From CAVPGP01 sp963704025 (GTDB lineage Bacteria; Actinomycetota; Thermoleophilia; Gaiellales; Gaiellaceae), in the NCBI GenBank assembly GCA_963704025.1, contig CAVPGP010000005.1:372001-436000 (forward strand): a stretch of DNA of 64,000 nucleotides, in the 5' to 3' direction. The position numbers and the translations under genes were made by a program. Below are positions 18,131-25,344 of the stretch, piece after piece. The first letter of the stretch is position 1; every line of letters begins with the position of its first letter. The notes beneath the pieces were generated by a model. The model searched no databases. It had not been told where the DNA came from and was given only the letters and a program-made list of their open reading frames with translations.

Positions 18131-18363
18131 CAAGTCCCGGTGCCGGTCTGGGGCGTGGAACCGCGCGCGGCACAACTGTGACGGGTCACACCCGCGAGGG
18201 GCGGACAGGCTTCTGATCAGGCCAGCGAACGGGCGCCAGGCCGGTGCCGGTCCCTTCGCTCGGACAAATCACTGGAACGACATCCGCACGCGGAGTCATT
18301 CGCAAATTGAGTCACGAGCAAAGAGCAACGGCACCACCCTGGCAAGGCCCCAGACGGGACACC
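18131..18363 (-). ncRNA. Conserved non-coding left end of IS110 copy B, candidate bridge RNA
   Basis: This is homologous to 15144-15372 upstream of copy A across about 230 bases, although the two transposase genes have decayed differently. No open frame explains the conservation. Location and length fit an IS110-group bridge RNA template; structure and expression are untested. Confidence 0.4.
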
Positions 18364-18371
18364 CGCACACT

Positions 18372-18394
18372 CACAGTTCGCGAATGTACCCTGA
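18372..18394 (+). repeat. Dispersed intergenic element, partial copy 4
   Basis: This reads CACAGTTCGCGAATGTACCC and ends TGA. It is the right half of the shared element. It abuts the end of the IS110 left-end homology, so the insertion may have removed the GGGCC half. Confidence 0.5.
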
Positions 18395-18404
18395 GCCGGT
18401 TAAG

Positions 18405-18432
18405 CGAAGAGGCCGCTCGCGCGGCCTCTTCG
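18405..18432 (-). terminator. Perfect 12-bp hairpin downstream of cupin gene
   Basis: CGAAGAGGCCGC pairs with GCGGCCTCTTCG across the loop TCGC. It lies 25 bases past the stop of the minus-strand cupin gene. On the minus strand it is followed by CTTAACCGG, giving a short T pair only. Confidence 0.65.
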
Positions 18433-18456
18433 GCTCTGGCGATGGTGGCCGAGCGA

Positions 18457-18921
18457 TTACTCGATCGGGATCTCGAAGCGAGCGATGATGCCGGGGTCGC
18501 CGCCTCTCGCGAGTAGCTCGGGATCGGGATCGCGAGTCGCCACCCATGCATATCCGTGTTCGGGGTAGGCGACGACGTCCGGGAAGCTCCCGGCGCTGAT
18601 CGCGAGGATCTGAGCGGGTTCTTCGGTGGGGTTGCTGAACGTGTGTAGGCCGGCACGTCCCTCGGGGCAGAAGACGAAGTCGCCCGGAGCCAACTCCTCT
18701 TCGCCGTGTTGGTTCCGGAAGACGGGACGACCGCTCAGGACGAAGAACATCTCTTCGGCTCCGAAGTGCATATGTATCCGCGTCTCAGGCGCGTCGGGGG
18801 GCAGTTCGTACAGCGTTGCTCCCATCCTGGCGTCGTTCGGCCGCCAGAAGATTCGATGCCGAGTCCCGGCTTCTTCGTTCTCTCCGTCCCATGCGTCGGA
18901 GAAGAGGTTCTGACGATTCAT
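18457..18921 (-). CDS. Cupin-domain protein
   Basis: The protein has 154 residues. Cupin motif 1 is IHMHFGAEEMFFVLSGRPVF (His, His, Glu) and motif 2 is PEGRAGLHTFSN (His), so the full metal site is present. The C-terminal extension (YPEHGYAWVATRDPDPELLA) is typical of stand-alone cupins in actinobacteria annotated only by fold. No reaction can be assigned. A strong hairpin follows the gene, suggesting a single-gene transcript. Confidence 0.88.
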   Translation of the reverse strand: MNRQNLFSDAWDGENEEAGTRHRIFWRPNDARMGATLYELPPDAPETRIHMHFGAEEMFFVLSGRPVFRNQHGEEELAPGDFVFCPEGRAGLHTFSNPTEEPAQILAISAGSFPDVVAYPEHGYAWVATRDPDPELLARGGDPGIIARFEIPIE

Positions 18922-19156
18922 TCGTGGTACCTCCGAGTCGTAGCGGTGGGCGCGCAGCGCCCGAGCCCCGCAGTACGGGCCTCGGCAACACTGCGCCGGA
19001 AACCCGCGGCTGCTCGCCGCGCCAAACCGCTACCTCGCCGCCGGATCCACAGCATGATCATGCCTGCTCGAGAGTGCTGACGACGGAACACCGTTCGAAG
19101 GACTACCCGACCAGGTCGCGGACGCCCGTGCCGCCGTCTGCGATCAGGGCCTTGGC

Positions 19157-19186
19157 CTGTGCGAGTGTTGCGGAATGCACTCCGAG
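19157..19186 (+). repeat. Dispersed intergenic element, divergent copy 5
   Basis: This reads TGTGCGAGTGTTGCGGAATG followed by CACTCCGAGG. It matches the core at most positions. It lies 16 bases from the stop of the next minus-strand gene, the same placement as other copies. Confidence 0.5.
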
Positions 19187-19201
19187 GAATCTCGTGCTTG
19201 T

Positions 19202-19540
19202 CTACGTTCGGGCGTAAACGGCTTGACAGCGACGTTTCAGCGTAGGCGAGAGGATCTCGCGGCCCAGGACGAGCACGCTGCGAGGGCCGGTCGGCGCCCA
19301 TGCGGTGTCGAGCTTTGGGACGATCTCAGCGTACGCTGCGTCCCTGTCGGCCTGGCGAACCGAATCGAGGACGAGCGCGAATGCGGTGTAGACCTGGATG
19401 CTCCCGTCATCGAGGACGTGGTGACTCCCAGTGATCCAAAGCTCCGCGATCCGAGACTCCTCGCCGCATACAGCCCGGAGTCGCTCTATCGCTTCCTTAT
19501 CCGCCCGCTCGGGCGGATCGATCCATTGCACGCTCGCCAC
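19202..19540 (-). CDS. Hypothetical protein, 112 residues
   Basis: It begins MASVQWIDPPERADKEAIER and includes the hydrophobic segment IQVYTAFALVLDSV, then AYAEIVPKLDTAWAPTGPRSVLVLG. The amino-acid balance and the flanking repeats support a real small gene in the cassette-like island. I do not recognise the family. It has an alternating helix/strand pattern, no signal peptide and no membrane helix. Confidence 0.55.
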   Translation of the reverse strand: MASVQWIDPPERADKEAIERLRAVCGEESRIAELWITGSHHVLDDGSIQVYTAFALVLDSVRQADRDAAYAEIVPKLDTAWAPTGPRSVLVLGREILSPTLKRRCQAVYART

Positions 19541-19573
19541 CGTGGCGAGGGTAACGGGCGTGCGTACTAAGGG

Positions 19574-19603
19574 TTGGGCCGGTGTTCGGGAATGACCCCT
19601 GAA
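19574..19603 (+). repeat. Dispersed intergenic element, copy 6 (closest to consensus)
   Basis: This reads TTGGGCCGGTGTTCGGGAAT and ends GACCCCTGAA. It lies between the hypothetical gene start and the sigma factor stop, 39 bases from the latter. Confidence 0.65.
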
Positions 19604-19641
19604 CGGCGGCTTCCATTTGACGTCGAACCCATCCTTGTCGG

Positions 19642-20601
19642 CTAGATGTGTTCGGGAAGACCGAAGCGGCCGGGCAGCGCGGGGTCGGCGAAGAAGGTGA
19701 TCTCGTCGACCTTGCTGCCGCTCAAGGTGAGCACCATCATGCCCCGAGGCTGCGAGCGCAGGTAGTAGCCGAAGGCCGGCTGGCCGTTGGCGCGGGTCGG
19801 GCGTAGCTGTAGCGGGGCCCCGCGAACCTCGGCGCGGTCGTCGAGGAACACGCCGATCGCTTCGTGTCCGATGAGCTCGAGCGGCTGCGGCGGCATGGTC
19901 ACACGAGCGTCGGAGCTCAGCAGAGTTAGGAGGCGCGCCGTGTCGCCGGCTTCGACGGCGTCGCTGAAGGTGGCGAGAAGGTTCCGTTCGGTCGGCGAGT
20001 CGGGAAGCGGCGCCTGCTGGCGTTCGACGGTGTACGAGTCGAGCGTTGCGCGTGCGCGTTGGAGCGCGGCTTTGACCGACTGCGGCGTCGTCTCGAGGAT
20101 CGAGGCGGCTTCGTCGGTGTGGAAGCCGAGCACGTCGCGCAGCACGAGCGCTGCGCGCTGCTTCGCAGGCAGCTGCTGCAGCGCGACGATGAACGAGAGC
20201 TGGATCGCTTCGCGCTGCTCGTAGCGTGCTTCAGGTCCGGGAGCGGGATCCGGAAGCGCGCGGTCCGCGTAAGGCTCGAGCCAGCTGGGCTCGACGGCGC
20301 GGCGGGTTCTTGACGGTCTCATGGTGTTCTCCGTGGCGGGGCGGCGCCCGCGTTCGCGAATTGCGTTGAGACTCCGGTTGGTTGCGATCCGGTAGAGCCA
20401 GGAGCGCAGCGACGCCCGCTCCTCGAAGCCGTTGAGCCCGCGCCAGGCGGCGAGCAGTGTTTCCTGGACGAGATCCTCGGCGTCCTGCACGGAGCCGAGT
20501 AGCCGGTAGCAATGCAGCTGAAGCTCGCGCCGGAACGGCTCGACCAGCGACGCGAACGCGCGCTCGTCGCCTCCCTTGGCCCGCTCGAGATCGACGGTCA
20601 T
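19642..20601 (-). CDS. ECF-type RNA polymerase sigma factor with C-terminal SnoaL-like domain (SigX5-like)
   Basis: The ATG at 20601 gives MTVDLERAKGGDERAFASLV and about 319 residues. Region 2 is HCYRLLGSVQDAEDLVQETL through WLYRIATNRSLNAIRER. Region 4 is LPAKQRAALVLRDVLGFHTD with DEAASILETTPQSVKAALQR as the helix-turn-helix. The last 120 residues (DAVEAGDTARLLTLLSSDAR onwards) form a SnoaL/NTF2-like domain, as in ECF families regulated without an anti-sigma factor. No anti-sigma gene is adjacent. A 10-bp palindrome lies just upstream, between this gene and the divergent transporter gene. Confidence 0.9.
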   Translation of the reverse strand: MTVDLERAKGGDERAFASLVEPFRRELQLHCYRLLGSVQDAEDLVQETLLAAWRGLNGFEERASLRSWLYRIATNRSLNAIRERGRRPATENTMRPSRTRRAVEPSWLEPYADRALPDPAPGPEARYEQREAIQLSFIVALQQLPAKQRAALVLRDVLGFHTDEAASILETTPQSVKAALQRARATLDSYTVERQQAPLPDSPTERNLLATFSDAVEAGDTARLLTLLSSDARVTMPPQPLELIGHEAIGVFLDDRAEVRGAPLQLRPTRANGQPAFGYYLRSQPRGMMVLTLSGSKVDEITFFADPALPGRFGLPEHI

Positions 20602-20626
20602 CGCATCAATGACACCAGGTCCGTCG

Positions 20627-20649
20627 GAAACGGACCGGCGGTCCGTTTC
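20627..20649. promoter_or_regulatory. Perfect palindrome in divergent promoter, candidate operator
   Basis: GAAACGGACC and GGTCCGTTTC are separated by GGC in the 115-base region between the sigma factor and MFS transporter starts. The size and symmetry resemble a TetR-family operator. No TetR gene is adjacent, so the regulator is unknown. Confidence 0.5.
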
Positions 20650-20716
20650 GCGGCATCGCGGTGTCTTTGACGTCCGCACAACCGCGAATCGGAGATGAGC
20701 TGATGCAGAAGCAACG

Positions 20717-22021
20717 TTGGGTGCCCGCAAAGTGAGCAGCGCGCTCGCACGTGTGTTCGCCGTTTGGCGTACAGGCCTACCGAGGCCTGTCCTCGTTCTT
20801 CAGGGCGGGAACGCGGTCAACTACTTCGGCACCGGACTGATCCTTCCCTTCGAGATCATCTACCTCCACGCGGTCCGCGGCTTCTCGACGGCGACCGCGG
20901 GGCTGGTGCTGGCGACGGTCATGGGCACGGCCGCAGTGGTAACGCTCCCTTCGGGTGCGCTCCTCGATCGTTTCAGTGCGAAACGGATCCTGATCGCGGG
21001 CAATGTTTTGAACGCACTCGGCTACGGGGGCTTGGCGTTTGTCGACCGTCCTTGGCAAGGCTTCGTCTGCTCGGCCGTCGGCGGTGCCGGCTTCGGATTC
21101 GTGGGAACCGCCGGCCAAGTCCTGACCTTGACCCTGGTCCCGGCGGAGCAGCGCGCCGCATCGACCGCGCTCCGACGAGTCGCAGGCAACTTCGGTCTCG
21201 GCCTCGGCGCGACGGTTGCGGGCTTCATCGTCGCGGCCACCCATCATCACCTCCAGGCGTTCCAGGGCCTCTACCTCTTCGACGCAGTCACGTTCGTCGT
21301 CTTCGCGCTGGTTGTGCTCGTCTGGATCCCGGATCCTGGCCTCGCGGATGCTCCGTCGGCGAGCGAGGGCGCACGGGGTTTCCGAGCTGTTGCTCGGGAT
21401 CGGCTCTTGCTCGCCTTGATCGCGGGCAACCTCGCGCTTGTGATGATCGGCGGCGCGTTCTTCTCCTTCATCCTCCCGCCGTTTGCGGAGGCGCATACAC
21501 CTGTCGGGCCCGTTGGGATCGGTGTCGTCGTCTTCATCAACACCTTCTTCATCGTCGTAGCGCAGGTACCGGCGACACGGGTGGTGGCGCGGATGCGCCG
21601 CACTCACGCTTTGTTCGCCACCAGCGCCATATTCGCAGTCGGCCTGCTCGCGGTCCTGCTCGCAACGCTCACGCACTCGACGCTCGCCGCTACCACCGTC
21701 TTGGCCGGCGTCGCGATCCTGATCGCGATCGCTGAGTGTGGCCAGTTCATCGTGCTCGGCCCGCTAGTCGCGGAAATCGCGCCGCCGCATCTGCTCGGCC
21801 GCTACATGTCGCTCTACCAGCTCAGCTTCATGGTCGGCGTGGCTCTCGGCCCCGCGGTCGGCGGCGTGCTGCTCGGAACGTCACCCGACACCATCTGGTG
21901 GGGCGGCGCCCTGGCGCTGGCACTGACGGGAGCCGGCTTCCTTCGACTCGGAAACCGGATACCCGACCCCCTCTTGCCGACGAAATCCCCGCCGCTGCAG
22001 GCCGCGTCAGAGGCGACCTGA
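20717..22021 (+). CDS. MFS transporter, probable drug/metabolite exporter
   Basis: The integral membrane protein has about 430 residues and twelve hydrophobic segments. The inter-helix 2-3 loop motif is SGALLDRFSAKRILIAGNVL, the MFS signature A variant. A central cytoplasmic loop (LADAPSASEGARGFRAVARD) divides the two halves. It begins at TTG 20717 or, more likely, GTG 20732 (VSSALARVFAVW). The set of small polar residues in helices 4-5 (VAGNFGLGLGATVAGFIV) fits the DHA1 efflux type. It is divergent from the ECF sigma gene and shares its promoter region. Confidence 0.9.
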   Translation: MGARKVSSALARVFAVWRTGLPRPVLVLQGGNAVNYFGTGLILPFEIIYLHAVRGFSTATAGLVLATVMGTAAVVTLPSGALLDRFSAKRILIAGNVLNALGYGGLAFVDRPWQGFVCSAVGGAGFGFVGTAGQVLTLTLVPAEQRAASTALRRVAGNFGLGLGATVAGFIVAATHHHLQAFQGLYLFDAVTFVVFALVVLVWIPDPGLADAPSASEGARGFRAVARDRLLLALIAGNLALVMIGGAFFSFILPPFAEAHTPVGPVGIGVVVFINTFFIVVAQVPATRVVARMRRTHALFATSAIFAVGLLAVLLATLTHSTLAATTVLAGVAILIAIAECGQFIVLGPLVAEIAPPHLLGRYMSLYQLSFMVGVALGPAVGGVLLGTSPDTIWWGGALALALTGAGFLRLGNRIPDPLLPTKSPPLQAASEAT

Positions 22022-22179
22022 TGCGCCGAGGGATGGCGGGGGCGGGGATCCTCTGACCGGGCGCCCATCGCAGTGACACAGCGCGGCGAAGCCGATGTCA
22101 AGGCCGCGATGCGCGCGCAGGGCTCGCGCGATCGCCCAAACGTACTCAGGCGCTGCCAATCAGGCGACAGAGGCGTGGG

Positions 22180-22208
22180 TTGGGCCAGCGCGCGGGAATG
22201 TCCCCCGA
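22180..22208 (+). repeat. Dispersed intergenic element, copy 7
   Basis: This reads TTGGGCCAGCGCGCGGGAAT and ends GTCCCCCGA. It lies about 84 bases upstream of the plus-strand SRPBCC gene, the same orientation as all other copies. Confidence 0.6.
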
Positions 22209-22291
22209 TGGCGACGCCGACCGATGATTTGTGTGCGCCTGCTGAGTCTCTGAGGAAAGCACTACTCCAACCCCAAATGAAGGAGCACGAG

Positions 22292-22816
22292 ATGGCGAGC
22301 AGTGCACGTGGAGGCGGCCGCATCCTAGGCAGCTTGGGATCAGCCGAGGGAAAGGGCATCGTGCGCATGGAAGACCGCTTGGACACCGATATCGACGACG
22401 TCTGGTCGGCACTCACCGACCCCTCACGTCTGGCCCGCTGGTACGGCGAGGTCGAGGGCGACCTGCGCCTCGGCGGCGAGTACCGCGCACACCTTTTAGC
22501 CAGCGGATGGGAGGGCACCGGGCGCGTGGAAGCGTGCGAGCCCTCCCAACGGCTGCTGGTGCGAATCAAGGACGCAGACGAGCCGGACGAGCAGGACATC
22601 GAGGTCAAGCTGACCGCCGACGGTGACCAGACCATCGTGGTCTGGGAGGAACGGGGCATGCCTTTGAACCAGCTCTCCGCTTACGGGGCCGGGGTGCAGC
22701 TCCATGTTGAAGATCTCGCCGATCACCTCGCCGCGCGCGAGCGCCGCGACGACTTCAAGGCACGGTGGGACGAGCTACACCCTGCATATCAAGACCTGGC
22801 GCCCAACCTCAGCTAA
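22292..22816 (+). CDS. SRPBCC/AHSA1-like protein
   Basis: The ATG at 22292 is chosen because GAAGGAG lies 6 bases upstream. The 174-residue protein has the AHSA1-type opening RMEDRLDTDIDDVWSALTDP with SRLARWYGEVEGDLRLGGEY, then GTGRVEACEPSQRLLVRIKD and QTIVVWEERGMP. This fold forms a hydrophobic cavity. Actinobacterial members are often called ATPase-activating or cyclase-like without proof. No partner kinase or ArsR regulator is adjacent. Confidence 0.87.
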   Translation: MASSARGGGRILGSLGSAEGKGIVRMEDRLDTDIDDVWSALTDPSRLARWYGEVEGDLRLGGEYRAHLLASGWEGTGRVEACEPSQRLLVRIKDADEPDEQDIEVKLTADGDQTIVVWEERGMPLNQLSAYGAGVQLHVEDLADHLAARERRDDFKARWDELHPAYQDLAPNLS

Positions 22817-22840
22817 CGACACCAGTGGGAGCGGAGCCGC

Positions 22841-22868
22841 CTGTGCCAGCGTGCTCGAGTGACGCCTG
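22841..22868 (+). repeat. Dispersed intergenic element, divergent copy 8
   Basis: This reads CTGTGCCAGCGTGCTCGAGT followed by GACGCCTG. It lies directly between the SRPBCC stop and the small membrane-protein frame. Confidence 0.45.
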
Positions 22869-23168
22869 GTGTGTTGCGTACCGCCCGTAGGTGCTGTCAC
22901 TTCAGTCAGGATCTGCGGCATCGCCCGGTTCGCCGTTCTCGCCTTATTCGTTGTCGGGGGTGGCGCTATCGTCGCGAGCGCGACACGAACGCTTCGTCGA
23001 CCGACTGAAAGATGGCTTGGAGGCCACGGACGATGGATGATCTGGGTCAGCTTCCGCCGAGGTGAAGCAGCGCCGACGGGGGCAGAACTTCGGCTGTGGG
23101 CGGCAGTGTGGGCGGTCGTGGGAATCGTCGTCGTAGCGGTGGGCGTGGTTATCGTTTTTGGCGGGTGA
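22869..23168 (+). CDS. Small two-helix membrane protein
   Basis: The 99-residue frame contains two clear hydrophobic helices (FAVLALFVVGGGAIVASA near 20-38 and LWAAVWAVVGIVVVAVGVVI near 76-95), separated by a basic loop. Its start codon is uncertain, with GTG at 22869 directly after a dispersed element. It is not recognised by family. It is flanked by two copies of the element, like other single-gene units here. Confidence 0.5.
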   Translation: MCCVPPVGAVTSVRICGIARFAVLALFVVGGGAIVASATRTLRRPTERWLGGHGRWMIWVSFRRGEAAPTGAELRLWAAVWAVVGIVVVAVGVVIVFGG

Positions 23169-23178
23169 GTGCAGTCGC

Positions 23179-23205
23179 GTGGGCCAGTTCCGCAATGCAC
23201 CCTGA
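23179..23205 (+). repeat. Dispersed intergenic element, copy 9
   Basis: This reads GTGGGCCAGTTCCGCAATGC and ends ACCCTGA. It lies 37 bases upstream of the acetyltransferase start and is the last copy I can see in the window. Confidence 0.6.
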
Positions 23206-23241
23206 GCTTGGCACGGCCCCGTCTCCTTTAAGCTGCGGCCG

Positions 23242-23835
23242 GTGACCGAGCAGGCCGCCGCGACCCTCACCGTCCGACCTCTGACTCCGGAGACGTGGGA
23301 CGCGTTCGCGGGCCTCGCGGAACGACACAACGGCGTGTGGGGCGGTTGTTGGTGTACGTGGTTCCACACCTTCCACGCCGAGAAGGAGTTCTCGTACGAC
23401 GCCAATCGAGCACTCAAGGAGCGACTCGTCCGCGAGGGCCGAGCCCACGCCGCGCTGGTCTTCGACAGCGACGTCGCCGTCGGGTGGTGTCAGTTCGGAA
23501 GCCCGGACGAGCTGAAGAACATCAAGCACCGCAAGGAGTACGAGGCCGAGCTCGACAGCCTGCCGGACTACCGCCTGACGTGCTTCTTCGTCGACAAGCG
23601 CTACCGGCGCCGCGGCGTCTCGGCCCTGGCGCTCCAGGGCGCGCTGGACCTGATCGCCAAGGCTGGCGGCGGTGTGGTGGAGGCCTATCCTCAGGACACC
23701 GGCGGCAAGACGATCACGGCGTCGTTCCTCTACAGCGTCACCCGCAGCCTGTTCGAACAAGCCGGTTTCAGCTACGTGAGGCCCAAGGGCAAGAACCACA
23801 CCGTGATGCGGACGACGATCGACCCGGCCCGGTAG
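23242..23835 (+). CDS. GNAT-family N-acetyltransferase
   Basis: The GTG at 23242 gives a 197-residue protein. The N-terminal part has an unusual Cys/Trp-rich stretch, HNGVWGGCWCTWFHTFHAEK. Motif A reads FFVDKRYRRRGVSALALQGA, and the C-terminal part (SVTRSLFEQAGFSYVRPKGK) is motif B. This Trp/Cys-rich type is common in actinobacteria; its acceptor is unknown. It is the last gene of the repeat-punctuated island. Confidence 0.87.
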   Translation: MTEQAAATLTVRPLTPETWDAFAGLAERHNGVWGGCWCTWFHTFHAEKEFSYDANRALKERLVREGRAHAALVFDSDVAVGWCQFGSPDELKNIKHRKEYEAELDSLPDYRLTCFFVDKRYRRRGVSALALQGALDLIAKAGGGVVEAYPQDTGGKTITASFLYSVTRSLFEQAGFSYVRPKGKNHTVMRTTIDPAR

Positions 23836-23975
23836 CCGGGAACGCGCTAGGCGGCTTGGGCAAGATCACCCGTTCGAAGTCGTCGACGCTCGGCTGGACG
23901 AGCGTCCTCTCGCCAGAGACCCTGCGTCGCAGACGGAAAGACGCCTCCGCGCCGGGCTCCGCCCGGTGCGGAGAG

Positions 23976-23997
23976 TCCGCCGGCCTGGGCCGGCGGA
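23976..23997. terminator. GC-rich hairpin between acetyltransferase gene and tRNA-Lys
   Basis: TCCGCCGGCC pairs with GGCCGGCGGA across a 2-nt loop (TG). It lies beyond the 3' end of the plus-strand acetyltransferase gene and beyond the 3' end of the minus-strand tRNA, so it could serve either. No clear T-run is present. Confidence 0.45.
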
Positions 23998-24036
23998 GGC
24001 GAAGGCCCCGGCGAGGGGGGCCGAGCCCAGAGACAA

Positions 24037-24109
24037 TGGGCCGTGCTGGGCTCGAACCAGCGACCTTGGGATTAAAAGTCCCCTGCTCTACCAGCTGAGC
24101 TAACGGCCC
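24037..24109 (-). tRNA. tRNA-Lys (anticodon TTT)
   Basis: The minus strand reads acceptor GGGCCGT, D-arm GCTC/GAGC, anticodon loop CTTTTAA with TTT at positions 34-36, T-arm GCTGG-TTCGAGC-CCAGC and 3' acceptor ACGGCCC plus discriminator A. The CCA tail is not encoded. The 27:43 pair is a mismatch, which is tolerated in this family. Confidence 0.95.
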
Positions 24110-24200
24110 TCCGGCCAGTGTAGAGCCGGGCTTGTCAATTCACGCCGGGCGGGGGATGATCCGACCGTACCTCGAGCCTGCGGCGGAGGGGAGAAGGCCG

Positions 24201-24992
24201 ATGGCCGTAGCAGCCATCCCGTTCATTCAGGCCCGGAACTACACCAAGGGCCGCTCGGGGCCAGTGGACCTCATCGTCGTCCACACCATGGAGTCGCCCG
24301 AGAAGCCGGACACGGCTGAGAGCGTCGCCAAGTGGTTCGCAGGCCCCACGGCGCCGCAGGCGTCCGCGCACTACTGCATCGACTCGAACAGCATCGTCCA
24401 GTGCGTGAAGGACACCGATGTCGCCTGGGCGGCGCCGGGCGCGAATAGCAACGGCATCCAACTCGAGCACGCCGGCCGCGCTGCCCAGACGGCGAAGGAC
24501 TGGTCGGATCCGTATTCGAAGGCCATGTTGGAGCTCTCGGCAGGCCTGACTGCGCGTCTGTGCAAGGAGCACGACATCCCCGTCACCTGGCTGAGGCCGG
24601 CCGACCTGCTCGCCGGCAAGCGCGGGATAACGGGGCACGTCGACGTCTCGCGCGCCTTCAAGCGCTCCGACCACACGGATCCAGGCCCGAACTTCCCGAT
24701 CCAGCGCTACCTCACGCTGGTCAAGTCGCACATGGGCGACGCCTACGTCAAGCCGCACGTGCATCCGGGGGGCCAGAAATCCCCGCCGCCGACGCTGCGA
24801 GAGGGCGCGAGCGGATTCCAGGTCAAGCGCCTTCAGCAACTGCTGAAGCAGCGCGGCTTCGACCCCGGCACGATCGACGGCGACTTCGGACCCACCACGA
24901 AGAAGGCCCTGATGAACGCCCAGGCGACCTACGGCCTCGACACCGACGGCGTCGCCGGGCCCCTGACCTGGGGCGCGCTCGAGGCCGGCTAG
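24201..24992 (+). CDS. N-acetylmuramoyl-L-alanine amidase (Amidase_2) with C-terminal peptidoglycan-binding domain
   Basis: The ATG at 24201 follows a GGAGGGGAG stretch. The 263-residue protein has an Amidase_2 domain: IVVHTMESPE with the first zinc His, HYCIDSNSIVQCVKDTDVAW, NGIQLEHAG, and GHVDVSRAFKRSDHTDPGPN with the remaining ligands. A PG_binding_1 domain follows (LREGASGFQVKRLQQLLKQR to DGVAGPLTWGALEAG). It should cleave the amide between MurNAc and the stem peptide. No signal peptide is visible with this start. The sequence resembles phage-like or spore-type amidases, so it may be a domesticated endolysin. Confidence 0.9.
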   Translation: MAVAAIPFIQARNYTKGRSGPVDLIVVHTMESPEKPDTAESVAKWFAGPTAPQASAHYCIDSNSIVQCVKDTDVAWAAPGANSNGIQLEHAGRAAQTAKDWSDPYSKAMLELSAGLTARLCKEHDIPVTWLRPADLLAGKRGITGHVDVSRAFKRSDHTDPGPNFPIQRYLTLVKSHMGDAYVKPHVHPGGQKSPPPTLREGASGFQVKRLQQLLKQRGFDPGTIDGDFGPTTKKALMNAQATYGLDTDGVAGPLTWGALEAG

Positions 24993-25061
24993 CCCCGAGG
25001 CGGCCCTCCGGAAACCGTGTGGGCGTCTTGTGCCGAGGCGCCCACGCGGCATACTCAGTCG

Positions 25062-25289
25062 ATGAGCAAAGGTTACGCAGAGGGCTCGGCCGTCGAGGAG
25101 CGGCTGGCCGCACTCGAGAGGGGCGATGCCGGCCGAGGTCTCCCGGATCCGGATCGGGCGGCGGTCTACGGCTCGACCGAGGACGACACGGAGAAGCACT
25201 TCCTGGGTTGGGCGGACGAGGTCGACGCCGACGCGCTGTTCGCCGCCGGCGAGGCGTGGGGCATCTCGATCGTGCGCCGGCGTCAGTAA
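25062..25289 (+). CDS. Small hypothetical protein, 75 residues
   Basis: It starts MSKGYAEGSAVEERLAALER and contains an acidic centre (STEDDTEKHFLGWADEVDAD), ending SIVRRRQ. It is soluble, acidic and likely helical at the N-terminus. I do not recognise a family. It stands between the amidase gene and the convergent coiled-coil gene. The even composition and ATG start support a real gene. Confidence 0.5.
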   Translation: MSKGYAEGSAVEERLAALERGDAGRGLPDPDRAAVYGSTEDDTEKHFLGWADEVDADALFAAGEAWGISIVRRRQ

Positions 25290-25344
25290 GGCGCGGGGCG
25301 CTTTCTCTTCGCGGCCCTGTTGTCTTCGGGCCTTGCGCGGGAAG

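Larger units (their letters stand above)
14104..18363 (-). mobile_element. Cluster of three IS110-family elements surrounding lepB
   Basis: Three minus-strand IS110-type units lie here: A (transposase 14104-15115 plus upstream non-coding block to 15372), C (16364-17411) and B (17523-18100 plus upstream non-coding block to 18363). A and B are related to each other in both protein and upstream DNA. C belongs to a different branch. Signal peptidase I lies between A and C. No long terminal inverted repeats are visible, which is expected for the family. Confidence 0.7.

Noticed and set aside
18918..19301. Minus-strand frame of 127 codons overlapping the cupin start
   Set aside because: Arg-rich composition, overlap with two better-supported genes and a dispersed repeat, and no conserved pattern.
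10874..23205. Integron attC sites
   Set aside because: The dispersed elements lack the GTTRRRY/RYYYAAC core pair and the long imperfect stem of attC, and no tyrosine integrase is present. Only the cassette-like layout is retained as a hypothesis.
24037..24109. tRNA-Lys as an integration site for the neighbouring island
   Set aside because: I found no duplicated tRNA 3' fragment near 10.8 kb or elsewhere and no adjacent integrase.
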